Shown here: positions 7,678 through 15,981 of the stretch, one piece after another
How the letters are laid out: each line of letters begins with the position of its first letter
How positions within the stretch are numbered: position 1 is the stretch's first letter
DNA from: Candidatus Poribacteria bacterium
GTDB taxonomy: Bacteria > Poribacteria > WGA-4E > WGA-3G
Length of the DNA: 49,548 bases
Direction of reading: 5' to 3'
NCBI GenBank assembly: GCA_022394775.1
Contig: JAGFCB010000181.1
Span: forward strand, 1-49,548
Notes under the pieces: generated by a model
Seen by the model: only the letters and a program-made list of their open reading frames with translations
Database searches by the model: none
Told to the model about the DNA's origin: nothing
Program-made: the position numbers and the translations under genes

Positions 7678-9972
7678 ATGAAACATCTAAAACTTTTTAG
7701 CAGAGACCGAATCAAGTCCCGCAAAAAAGCGAACCCAAGCATTGTATTAAATTCCATTATAATTCCAAAAAATTTGGGCCCCAAATTTTTGGGGGTAATG
7801 CTTGTGTTGTTTTATAGCTGCTTCGCTGCCGGAACAGTGGTTTTCGCTGATGAAGCACGCGGTGCGGCTTGGGAAGAGGCCTTTGCGCTCGTTGACAAGG
7901 GTAACCGCAGGCGCGCAGTTTCAAAACTGGAAGGTTTATTGAAAACTGATTTACCTGCGTCGGAAAAACTTAAGATTCATCATGCTCTCGGTTATAACTA
8001 TGAGAAGTTACGGAATCGCCCGAAAGCAGTTGGACACTACGCGCGGGTCGCTACACAGAGTTATCCGTTGGCAGATTGTGCGGTCTATCGTCTTGCTCAA
8101 CTTTATGAAGGTATGAACAATAGAGAACGTGCGATAAAGTGGTACACACAACTTGTCAGGGACTATCCGACGAGTTTTTATCTTTCGGAAGCAAAATGGG
8201 CTTTGGCGCAGCTTCACTTGGAGCAGAAGGCGTACGAAGCAGCCAAGTCGTACGTAGTAGACCTCGTTGAGAAGCCGCAATATGCCAGAGAAGCAGCCTT
8301 CGTCTTAGCACGTTGTAATGAGGAGTTAGGGGATGTTTCTGCTGCATTTGACGCTTATCGCGAACTCATTAAGGAAAAACACGGATATAGTGTTGCTGAA
8401 GATTCACTCGGTAGATTGAAAAAGTTGGTCAGGGGATATAAATCCCTAAAATTGACTCCAGCTGACCGGATTAATTGTGGGCTGGTGTTCTATTCTAACA
8501 AACAATGGCAATCCGCTGTCAGAGAATTTGAATTAGTCCCCAAAACTTCGGATTTGAATTTACGTGCACACGCGCTTTATCTCATCGGACGGAGTTATCA
8601 GGGGCGTAAGTGGCCCAACACGGCAATTAAGAAGTTTAATGGTGTAATCACGCTCGGTGGGGAAAATGAATATATAATACGCGCGACCTATCAGCTTGCA
8701 CAATGCTATCGACAAAAAGGGCACCTGAAAACAGCTGTCAGCCGACTTGAGAATTTTGTGAAGACCTACCCTGAGGATGCCTTGATTGATGATGCCTTAT
8801 ACAACATTGCACAGATTCGAGAAAAACAAGGGAAATCGGAGTTAGCCCTTGAGGCATACTCGCGCTTAACTGACGTGGCACCGAAAAGTCCTTACGCCGA
8901 TCTTGCAGCATGGCGAACGGGTTGGAAGCGTTTTGACGAACGTCGCTATGAGGAAAGTTACAACGCTTTTAAAGGATTGAAAGAACATTTCCCTGGAAAT
9001 CGCTATGCAATGGGCGCGCATTTCTGGATGGCGAAGATACGGGAACGTCAAAACAAGCCTGCGCTTGCACAAAAACTATACAAAGAGGTGGCAGAGGCAC
9101 GCTATTGGTATTACTCCGCAAGGGCGAAGGCGATTTTGGGGATTACTGGCTCCGAATTGGAACCAAAAGCCATTCAGGATGCGGAACTACCCGTGCGTGA
9201 AGAGTGCCCATCACAGGTGTTAATGTTGATGGAACTTAAGCTTTATGAGGACGCTATCCCCCAATTGACTCAGCATATTAACACAAATGCTATCTCTGAA
9301 CGAAAGTGTTTTTATGATCTGATTGCCTGTTACGAAGGACTCGCAATGTACGATAAAGCGCGGGAAGTAACTGAACAGTCACTTGAGAACGCTGCTTTTA
9401 CAAATGCTACACGCGCAGATTTGGAGAAACTCCATCACAAACTTTATCCGCGTTACTATGCCGACACCGTTGAGAAGTATGCCAAAATTTATAATGTTGA
9501 TACTTTCTTAATTGCGGCTATGATTCTGGAAGAGAGCCGCTATAACGCTGAGGCAGTGAGTTGGGCAGGTGCGATTGGGTTAATGCAGATTATGCCTGCG
9601 ACTGGACGAGAACTCGCACAGAAAGTCAACATCCGACGGTTCCGGACTTCAATGCTTAAACAACCCGATATTAACATTAGGCTGGGAACGAAGTATATCG
9701 GCGAACTCAATTCATGGTTTGCTGGTAATATAATGCACGTCATTGGTGCATACAACGGCGGTCCCGGGCGGATGGAGCGATGGGTGTCAACGAAAAATAT
9801 TAAGGATATTGACGAATTTGTTGAGAAGATCACTATCCGTGAGACACGGCTTCATATCAAGAAGGTTATCAACAGCTACGATAATTATGTCGAAATCTAT
9901 CGGGAAACCGATAAACCTCCGGCAGTAAACTCGGCAACGGAGTTAAAACAAAAGCAGTTAGAGGGTTTTTAA
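7678..9972 (+). CDS. Lytic murein transglycosylase with TPR repeats (Slt70-like)
   Basis: The 764-residue protein has a basic N-terminus and a hydrophobic signal or anchor segment (FLGVMLVLFYSCFAAG, about residues 38-55). Many tetratricopeptide-like helical repeats follow (about 60-590), then a C-terminal SLT domain. The catalytic glutamate is Glu619 in LEESRYN, followed by AGAIGLMQIMPATG and HVIGAYNGGPGRMERW, the classic SLT motifs. It cleaves peptidoglycan glycan strands in the periplasm. AAGG stands about 6 nt before the ATG. The 118-bp element immediately upstream seems to provide its promoter. The stop lies 11 nt from that of convergent nadB. Confidence 0.92.
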   Translation: MKHLKLFSRDRIKSRKKANPSIVLNSIIIPKNLGPKFLGVMLVLFYSCFAAGTVVFADEARGAAWEEAFALVDKGNRRRAVSKLEGLLKTDLPASEKLKIHHALGYNYEKLRNRPKAVGHYARVATQSYPLADCAVYRLAQLYEGMNNRERAIKWYTQLVRDYPTSFYLSEAKWALAQLHLEQKAYEAAKSYVVDLVEKPQYAREAAFVLARCNEELGDVSAAFDAYRELIKEKHGYSVAEDSLGRLKKLVRGYKSLKLTPADRINCGLVFYSNKQWQSAVREFELVPKTSDLNLRAHALYLIGRSYQGRKWPNTAIKKFNGVITLGGENEYIIRATYQLAQCYRQKGHLKTAVSRLENFVKTYPEDALIDDALYNIAQIREKQGKSELALEAYSRLTDVAPKSPYADLAAWRTGWKRFDERRYEESYNAFKGLKEHFPGNRYAMGAHFWMAKIRERQNKPALAQKLYKEVAEARYWYYSARAKAILGITGSELEPKAIQDAELPVREECPSQVLMLMELKLYEDAIPQLTQHINTNAISERKCFYDLIACYEGLAMYDKAREVTEQSLENAAFTNATRADLEKLHHKLYPRYYADTVEKYAKIYNVDTFLIAAMILEESRYNAEAVSWAGAIGLMQIMPATGRELAQKVNIRRFRTSMLKQPDINIRLGTKYIGELNSWFAGNIMHVIGAYNGGPGRMERWVSTKNIKDIDEFVEKITIRETRLHIKKVINSYDNYVEIYRETDKPPAVNSATELKQKQLEGF

Positions 9973-9983
9973 ACATCAATCGT

Positions 9984-11684
9984 TTAAAACGGGATCACTT
10001 CTAATGGGCTGTCTCGCGTAATGAGAACCCGGCGCTGCCAAGCGGTATCATCTTGTGTCGGAAAATCGGCGCGGTAATGGGCACCGCGACTCTCTGTTCG
10101 AGTCAGCGCAGACTCGGTTATCATCACGGCGACATTGAGCATGTTAACTGTTTCGATCGTCGCTATATCTTTTAGCTCGGGACTTGTTAGCAGGTCTCCT
10201 AAATCTGTTGCTAAGTCTTGTAATTCGGCGAGGGTTTTTTGCAAGCCCTCGCCATTTCGTTCAATGCTAACATTTTCCCAGAGTGCCTCCTGTACCGCAA
10301 TTTTCGTGGCTTCTGTATGCGTTTCCGCCGCTGCGTCAGCGATTGATGCAAGCGATGCCCCTACGTTACTCGGAAGCGGTATGTCTGGTGGATGGTCAGG
10401 TTGGGATTTGGCAAATACTGTGGCATTTGTGCCAGCACGCGCACCATAAACGAGGCATTCCAGAAGCGAGTTGCTTGCCAAACGATTGGCACCGTGAACA
10501 CCCGTACACGCCACTTCTCCACAGGCATAAAGCCCCTTGAGATTTGTTTGTGTATCGGTATTCGTCCGGATCCCGCCCATCATAAAGTGTGCCCCAGGAC
10601 GGACAGGGATTAAGTCAACGTTAATATCTAATCCATAGCGTTTTGTGGTATCAGAGATGGTTGGAAATCGCTCAAGGATAAATTCTTTGGGTTTATGCGT
10701 AATATCAAGATAGACGCAAGGGAACCCTGTCAAATCCATTTCGATTTGGATAGCACGGCTCACAACATCGCGGGGCGCGAGTTCGCCTTTCTCGTGGTAT
10801 TTGCCCATAAAGCGTTCGCCGCGGATGTTCAAGAGTCTACCGCCTTCACCACGAACTGCTTCGGAGATCAAGAAGTTGGGTGCCCCATCTAAGAAGAGTG
10901 TTGTTGGATGGAATTGGACGAACTCCATATCTATCATTTCGCATCCGGCCCGCCATGCTGTAGCGAATCCATCACCCGTTGCGACTTTAGGATTAGAGGT
11001 ACACGGATAGAGTCGCCCAAGTCCGCCAGTTGCGAGGATAGTGGCTTTGGCACGAATACAGACGACCTGTTCCTCTACAATTGCTGTGACACCGTAGCAT
11101 GTGACACCCGCTTCTCGTTTTTCCGGAACACCCTCGTCCGTTAGTAGATCAATCGCGAATGTGTTTTGCAGAACGTGGATGCGTTCTGTATTGAGTACGC
11201 GCTGAATGAGGACATCGGTTGTTTCACGTCCGGTTGCGTCGCCTTTATGCACAATCCGACGGCGGCTATGGGCGGCTTCTTGTGTAAAGCGTGGTAGCGT
11301 TCCTTCCCAGTCGAAGTTCGCCCCCCAATCCAAGAGTTCCCCAACGCGTGGGATGCCTTCAGATACCATCATCTCAACAGCACCCGCATCACAAAGCCCT
11401 GCCCCGGCAGCAGTGGTATCTTTTATGTGCAAGGCGATCGTATCATCAAGGTTCATAGCAACAGCGATCCCACCTTGGGCATAATGTGTGTTGCTTTCTG
11501 TCAGTGTGGTTTTGGTAATTAACGTTACATTCGCGTGCTCACTCGCAGCGAGGGCAGCGCGTAATCCAGCAGCACCACTACCAATGATAAGCACATCGGT
11601 GTCCCAACTTAAATTTAAATTACCTTGCGGTGTGTCAAGGGTTTTGATGTCTTTAAAGTTTTTGGACAAATGCCGTCCCTCCAT
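9984..11684 (-). CDS. nadB: L-aspartate oxidase
   Basis: NadB oxidises L-aspartate to iminoaspartate, the first step of bacterial NAD synthesis. The FAD-binding motif DVLIIGSGAAGLRAALAAS (residues 30-48), HYAQGGIAVA, HKGDATGRETTD, and the catalytic-region motifs PRDVVSRAI and HFMMGGIRT are all present. At 566 residues it is longer than usual because about 28 residues precede the FAD motif. That extension (MEGRHL...) comes from a hairpin repeat that was also tandemly duplicated. A TTG at 11669, with GGAGGG about 7 nt upstream, is an attractive alternative start. nadA and nadC are not in the window. Confidence 0.94.
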   Translation of the reverse strand: MEGRHLSKNFKDIKTLDTPQGNLNLSWDTDVLIIGSGAAGLRAALAASEHANVTLITKTTLTESNTHYAQGGIAVAMNLDDTIALHIKDTTAAGAGLCDAGAVEMMVSEGIPRVGELLDWGANFDWEGTLPRFTQEAAHSRRRIVHKGDATGRETTDVLIQRVLNTERIHVLQNTFAIDLLTDEGVPEKREAGVTCYGVTAIVEEQVVCIRAKATILATGGLGRLYPCTSNPKVATGDGFATAWRAGCEMIDMEFVQFHPTTLFLDGAPNFLISEAVRGEGGRLLNIRGERFMGKYHEKGELAPRDVVSRAIQIEMDLTGFPCVYLDITHKPKEFILERFPTISDTTKRYGLDINVDLIPVRPGAHFMMGGIRTNTDTQTNLKGLYACGEVACTGVHGANRLASNSLLECLVYGARAGTNATVFAKSQPDHPPDIPLPSNVGASLASIADAAAETHTEATKIAVQEALWENVSIERNGEGLQKTLAELQDLATDLGDLLTSPELKDIATIETVNMLNVAVMITESALTRTESRGAHYRADFPTQDDTAWQRRVLITRDSPLEVIPF

Positions 11685-11840
11685 TTCATTACGGGACTAC
11701 GTTTGTGATTGTTTATCAGAATCTTTAACTTACCTTGCGGTGTGTCAACGGTTTTGATGTCTCTAAAGTTTATGGACAAATGCCGTCCCTCCATTTCATT
11801 ACGGGACTACGTTTGTGATTGCTCATCAGATTTTTTAACT
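11621..11840. repeat. 110-bp tandem duplication of the nadB 5' end
   Basis: Two copies, 11621-11730 and 11731-11840, differ at only a few positions. Both begin TACCTTGCGG and contain the nadB start region. The second copy is out of frame with nadB (110 is not a multiple of 3) and carries a dead duplicate of the first codons. The same TACCTTG occurs again at 12002 beyond the neighbouring element, so recombination between short TTACCTTG repeats may have made the duplication. Confidence 0.8.
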
Positions 11841-11841
11841 T

Positions 11842-11997
11842 AACCTAAGTTGCCACCTACTTACTCACATAGCACTCCGCTGGAGTGCAAGAGGTTGAAC
11901 ACACGATTTTCTATAGATATACCACCCCTCTGGGGTGAAGAAAGGTGCTGAAAAAGGTTCTTCAAACATACCAAACCCATTAGTAGCAACTCGGGTT
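11842..11997. mobile_element. TIR element with AACCTAAGTTG ends, copy 2 (156 bp)
   Basis: AACCTAAGTTGCCACC at the left and TAGTAGCAACTCGGGTT at the right form the terminal inverted repeats. AACTT flanks both sides (11837-11841 and 11998-12002). The cargo is one complete dual-hairpin repeat: GCACTCC-GCT-GGAGTGC (11872-11888), the CTATAGATAT box (11911-11920), and CACCCC-TCT-GGGGTG (11923-11937). It lies between nadB and the thioesterase gene, which otherwise share a strand. Confidence 0.65.
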
Positions 11998-12013
11998 AAC
12001 TTACCTTGAAAAT

Positions 12014-12448
12014 TCAAGACTGAGTCGGTACTTTCGGTGCAAAATTCTCACCGACAGGAACGACTTTACCGGTCCCGGTAGCAATTAGGGTGCCGTCACT
12101 GAGCGTGACCTCTGCTTTTGCTTCCACCAACCTTTTGGAAACTTTAATACGCTCGGCAGAGACAAAGAGTTTCACAGTAGTTGGCGCGGGATTACGAAAG
12201 CGGACTTCGAGCTGTGCTGTTACCGCTGGCTGATCAAAGGTGCTTATGCCGACGTAGGTGATCGCTTCATCTAACAGCGTACTGAGGATACCGCCGTGTA
12301 GAATGTTTGCCCAACCTTGCAAATGTTCAGCGGGTGTACATTCTATGCGAACAGATGCGCCACCACCTATAATTTCAGGTTTTACCTGAAACCCGAATGG
12401 ATTTTTCATACCACAAACAAAACAGTTGTCATTATTTTCAATCGCCAT
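12014..12448 (-). CDS. PaaI-like hotdog-fold thioesterase
   Basis: A 144-residue single hotdog domain. The N-terminal CFVCGMKNPFGF motif defines a subgroup of PaaI/4HBT thioesterases, and GWANILHGGILSTLLDEAITY carries the conserved HGG and acidic residues of the active site. It probably hydrolyses an acyl-CoA; the acyl group is unknown. I start at the ATG at 12448, with AGGA about 6 nt upstream; a GTG at 12454 would add two residues. The start overlaps the valS stop by 11 nt, which suggests translational coupling. Confidence 0.85.
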   Translation of the reverse strand: MAIENNDNCFVCGMKNPFGFQVKPEIIGGGASVRIECTPAEHLQGWANILHGGILSTLLDEAITYVGISTFDQPAVTAQLEVRFRNPAPTTVKLFVSAERIKVSKRLVEAKAEVTLSDGTLIATGTGKVVPVGENFAPKVPTQS

Positions 12449-15098
12449 TTTCACTTCCTGACTCGGTAAGCATTGCGAGGCTCCGTGCTAATTTTTCTTG
12501 CTCTGTCAGAAGCCGTTCAAGTTGTGCTCTCTTTTGGGCAACAACATTTTCTGGTGCACGCTGAATAAAGTTTGGATTATCTAATGCTTTCTGTGCTGCC
12601 GCGACGTCTTTCGTTGCCTGCTGATGTCGTTTACTGAGCCGTGCGTGTTCGGCATCCAGATCAATTACATCTGCAAGCGGAATATAGATGGCAAGTTCCC
12701 CGATAACTGCTTCAGCTGAAGCGGGCGGTTTTTGCAAAGATTCAGCGATGGTAATATCTGCTACCCGTGTGAAAGCCGGTAGGTACTGTTCTAAATACGT
12801 TTCGAGGCGTTCACGTACTTCCGTGTTCGGCGATTGGATATGGACTTCCACAGCTGCGCCGATCGGAACATTCAATTCGCCTCGGATGCTCCGAATACTT
12901 TCAATCACTTCCGTGAGCGTTGCCATCGTGGTTTCTGCGGTTGAATCTTCGCCTGCTGGCGTTGGCCAAGGGGCAATTGTTACTGAATTATCGCCCTGAG
13001 TTCTATTCAATGGGAGTTGTTGCCAAATTTCCTCGGTCAGAAAAGGCATGATCGGGTGGAGGAGCCGCATTGTCTGCTCCAAAACGTCTACAGCGACCCA
13101 AAGTGCTGTGGGTTCATCTTGCGCGATCCGTTGTTTGGTAAATTCCAGATACCAATCACAGAATTCATGCCAGAGGAAGGCGTAGAGTATTTGCGCCGCT
13201 TCATAGAAGCGGAAGTTTTCCAAGGCATCGGTTGTTGTTTTAATGGTATGGCTGAGACGGCTTTGTATCCACGCGATTTCAAGCGTTTCTTGATGCGTTT
13301 CCACTGCCTCTGCGGGAATCGGATGTTTCTCTAAATTCATAAGGATGAACCGCGCAGCGTTCCAGATTTTATTCGCGAACCGTCTACCTGACTCAATCTG
13401 CGATTCTGGGAGCGCGACATAAGGGAGCGGGGTGCTTGCGTTTGCGAGTGCGAAACGGAATGCATCCGTCCCGTAAGTATTGATTGTCTCTAACGGGTCG
13501 ATGCTGTTTCCTTTCGATTTGCTCATCTTTTCTCCCTTTCCGTCGGCGACAAGCCCGTGCAAATAGACCGTTCGGAAGGGTACCTTGTCCATACATCCGA
13601 GCCCTAACATAATCATTCTCGCTATCCAGAAGAAAAGAATGTCCCACCCGCTTACAAGCACAGAGGTTGGATAAAAAGTTTTCAGTTCTTCCGTCTCTTC
13701 TGGCCAGCCCATGGTGGAGAAGGGCCACAACCCGGAACTGAACCATGTATCTAAGACATCTTCCTCTTGGCGGAAATCAGAGGCACCGCACTCACACTCC
13801 TGCGGTGTTTCCATTGCGGAGGTAACCGCGTCGCATGCGTTACAGTACCATATCGGGAGTCGATGTCCCCACCACCGTTGACGTGAGATGGGCCAAGGTT
13901 CGATGTTCTCCATCCAATAGTAGAAGCGATCCGTTTCACGTTCGGGGATAAACTTGACTTCGCCTTTTTGGGTCGCTTCTATAGCGCGTTGCGCGAGTGG
14001 GCGGACGTTCATAAACCATTGCAGCGATATGGCAGGTTCAATGATCGTGTCACACCGGTCGTGATGTCCAACGGCGTGCCGATGCGGTACGATCTTGACG
14101 AGATAATCTAAGTTCTCTAAATCTTCCACGACCTGTTTGCGACAATCCGATCGGGATAGACCGACATATTTTTCCGGTGCTTCTTCATTTATATGTCCAT
14201 CTTGCGTAAAGATCGTACGCTGTTCGAGTTCGTGCCGCAGACCGATTTCATAGTCGTTGGGATCATGTGCGGGTGTCACTTTCAGGGCACCGGTACCAAA
14301 CTCTCTATCTACATAGGCATCAGCGATTATCGGGATTTCTCTGTCACAGAGTGGTAAGAGTGCTGTCTTTCCGATGACGCGTTGATACCGTTCATCGTCG
14401 GGATGTACAGCGACGGCAGTATCGCCTAACATTGTTTCCGGGCGCGTTGTCGCAATTTCAAGGACAACATCGGTATCTTTCACCGGATACCGGATGTGGT
14501 AAAAGTTGCCATCTACTTCAATGGGTTCCACTTCGAGGTTACTGACAGCCGTGTTGCACTCTGGGCACCAATTGACCATGTAGGTATCTCGATAGATGAG
14601 TCCTTGGTTATAGAGTTTGACAAAGGCGGTGCGGACGGCTTTCGACAACCCTTCATCAAGTGTAAAGCGCTCACGTTCCCAATCGCAGGAACAACCGAGT
14701 TGTTGGAGTTGTGAGACGATGTAGCCGGCAGATTCCGCTTTCCATTGCCACATGCGTTCGGTGAATTTTTCTCTGCCGAGTTGAATTCTACTGGTGCCTT
14801 CCTCGGCGAGTTTTCGCTCCATAATCAGTTCAGTGACGATACCGGCGTGGTCGGTGCCGGGCATCCAGAGCGCGTTATACCCTTGCATGCGTCGCCAACG
14901 GATCAAACAATCTTGGAGTGTATTATCAAGCGCGTGCCCGATATGCAGACTCCCCGTGATATTCGGCGGCGGGATCACGATTGCGTAAGGCGGTTTGTCA
15001 GAAGTTGCCTCCGCGTGGAAGTAATCGTTTTTTTGCCAAAATTGGTACCACTTCCCCTCAATCTCTTGAGGGGCATAAATTTTCGGAAGATTTGTCAT
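12438..15098 (-). CDS. valS: Valyl-tRNA synthetase
   Basis: Class I synthetase that charges tRNA(Val) with valine. The 886-residue length is normal. The HIGH motif is in PPNITGSLHIGHAL (residues 44-57) and KMSKS is at 524-528. MLGDTAVAVHPDDERY belongs to the editing (CP1) domain, and the anticodon-binding domain follows. The C-terminal coiled coil typical of ValS (about 815-880, LDAEHARLSKRHQQ and on) is present. The hotdog thioesterase gene overlaps its 3' end. Upstream lies a 220-nt repeat-rich gap, then hpf. Confidence 0.97.
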   Translation of the reverse strand: MTNLPKIYAPQEIEGKWYQFWQKNDYFHAEATSDKPPYAIVIPPPNITGSLHIGHALDNTLQDCLIRWRRMQGYNALWMPGTDHAGIVTELIMERKLAEEGTSRIQLGREKFTERMWQWKAESAGYIVSQLQQLGCSCDWERERFTLDEGLSKAVRTAFVKLYNQGLIYRDTYMVNWCPECNTAVSNLEVEPIEVDGNFYHIRYPVKDTDVVLEIATTRPETMLGDTAVAVHPDDERYQRVIGKTALLPLCDREIPIIADAYVDREFGTGALKVTPAHDPNDYEIGLRHELEQRTIFTQDGHINEEAPEKYVGLSRSDCRKQVVEDLENLDYLVKIVPHRHAVGHHDRCDTIIEPAISLQWFMNVRPLAQRAIEATQKGEVKFIPERETDRFYYWMENIEPWPISRQRWWGHRLPIWYCNACDAVTSAMETPQECECGASDFRQEEDVLDTWFSSGLWPFSTMGWPEETEELKTFYPTSVLVSGWDILFFWIARMIMLGLGCMDKVPFRTVYLHGLVADGKGEKMSKSKGNSIDPLETINTYGTDAFRFALANASTPLPYVALPESQIESGRRFANKIWNAARFILMNLEKHPIPAEAVETHQETLEIAWIQSRLSHTIKTTTDALENFRFYEAAQILYAFLWHEFCDWYLEFTKQRIAQDEPTALWVAVDVLEQTMRLLHPIMPFLTEEIWQQLPLNRTQGDNSVTIAPWPTPAGEDSTAETTMATLTEVIESIRSIRGELNVPIGAAVEVHIQSPNTEVRERLETYLEQYLPAFTRVADITIAESLQKPPASAEAVIGELAIYIPLADVIDLDAEHARLSKRHQQATKDVAAAQKALDNPNFIQRAPENVVAQKRAQLERLLTEQEKLARSLAMLTESGSENGD

Positions 15099-15320
15099 TT
15101 TTTAACTGTCAGTTATCGGTTAAGAGATTTTCGTTTAAGAACAGTTTCCTTTTCTAACTGATAATCGATAACCATTCCTCATATTTACAATTTACAGTTG
15201 TTAGTTGTCCGTTGTCGGTTAAGAGTGGTCTGTAACAATTGATTGATGCCCTGAAATATTCTAAGTGGCGGAGATCGTTCCAAAGAAACCTCTTAACTGA
15301 AAACCGATAACCGATAACCA
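15099..15320. repeat. Short-repeat cluster between hpf and valS
   Basis: The gap is built from variants of CAGTTATCGGTTAAGAG and its inverse CTCTTAACTG...CGATAACC, each appearing more than once and in both orientations. The arms near 15105-15130 and 15290-15320 could fold over the whole gap. There is no coding frame. I see no intrinsic terminator. Confidence 0.55.
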
Positions 15321-15878
15321 TTAGGCAAAGAGTGGTTCCACCCACCCGTATGTCCCTTGCGCCATTTCATAGAGCAGGTTGACCTGTCGCGTCTCAGCGT
15401 TTAAAAACAGCAGAAACGCCGCATTTGAAGCGTGGAGTTCAGTTGCGGCTTCCGCAACGGTCATCGGTTTTGATGCAAATTTTTCTTGTGTCGCTACGAT
15501 GACAGGATCATCAGATGCATCAACTTCTGTTGACGTTGTTTCATCGTCTGGATTGAGTTGTGCTACCACTTCGCGGTGTGGTGCGTTATGCCGTCGATCT
15601 TTTACTCTATCCTTGTACCGACGGATCTGACTAACGATCTTGTCTGCCGCGCTATCTAATGCGGACAATATCTCATCCGTTTCACTTTTCGCAAAGAATG
15701 ATACGCGAGGTGCTGTCACGATCATCTCGGCATCAAATCGATGCTTCTCAGACTTGAGGACGACGTTCAGTTCCTGCATGTCTCCAAAACGGGATTCAAT
15801 TTTGTCGGCACGTTTTAAAATGTAAGCATGAATATCATCGGTAATTTTTAAATTATGCCCGGAATAGGTTACTTTCAT
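15321..15878 (-). CDS. hpf: Ribosome hibernation promoting factor, long form
   Basis: The first 100 residues are the S30AE/HPF domain (MKVTYSGHNLKITDDIHAYI, then ELNVVLKSEKHRFDAEMIV), which binds the 30S decoding region and inactivates ribosomes in stationary phase. An acidic linker leads to a C-terminal domain (about 130-185, KPMTVAEAATELHASNAAFLLFLN, with family ending in YEMAQGTYGWVEP). The long form drives 100S dimer formation without a separate Rmf. Its place directly after rpoN is the classic gene order. Confidence 0.94.
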   Translation of the reverse strand: MKVTYSGHNLKITDDIHAYILKRADKIESRFGDMQELNVVLKSEKHRFDAEMIVTAPRVSFFAKSETDEILSALDSAADKIVSQIRRYKDRVKDRRHNAPHREVVAQLNPDDETTSTEVDASDDPVIVATQEKFASKPMTVAEAATELHASNAAFLLFLNAETRQVNLLYEMAQGTYGWVEPLFA

Positions 15879-15981
15879 GGCAAGCCCCTTTCTTTATATA
15901 TAGCCCCCGAATTAAGTTCGAGGTGAGCAAATCGCTTAATAGTCCCAAAAACGTATCCACGCGCGTCCAAAATCTAATCAA

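Noticed and set aside
13393..13746. Antisense-frame 117-codon open frame inside valS
   Set aside because: Arg/Cys-rich shadow of a confidently identified gene.
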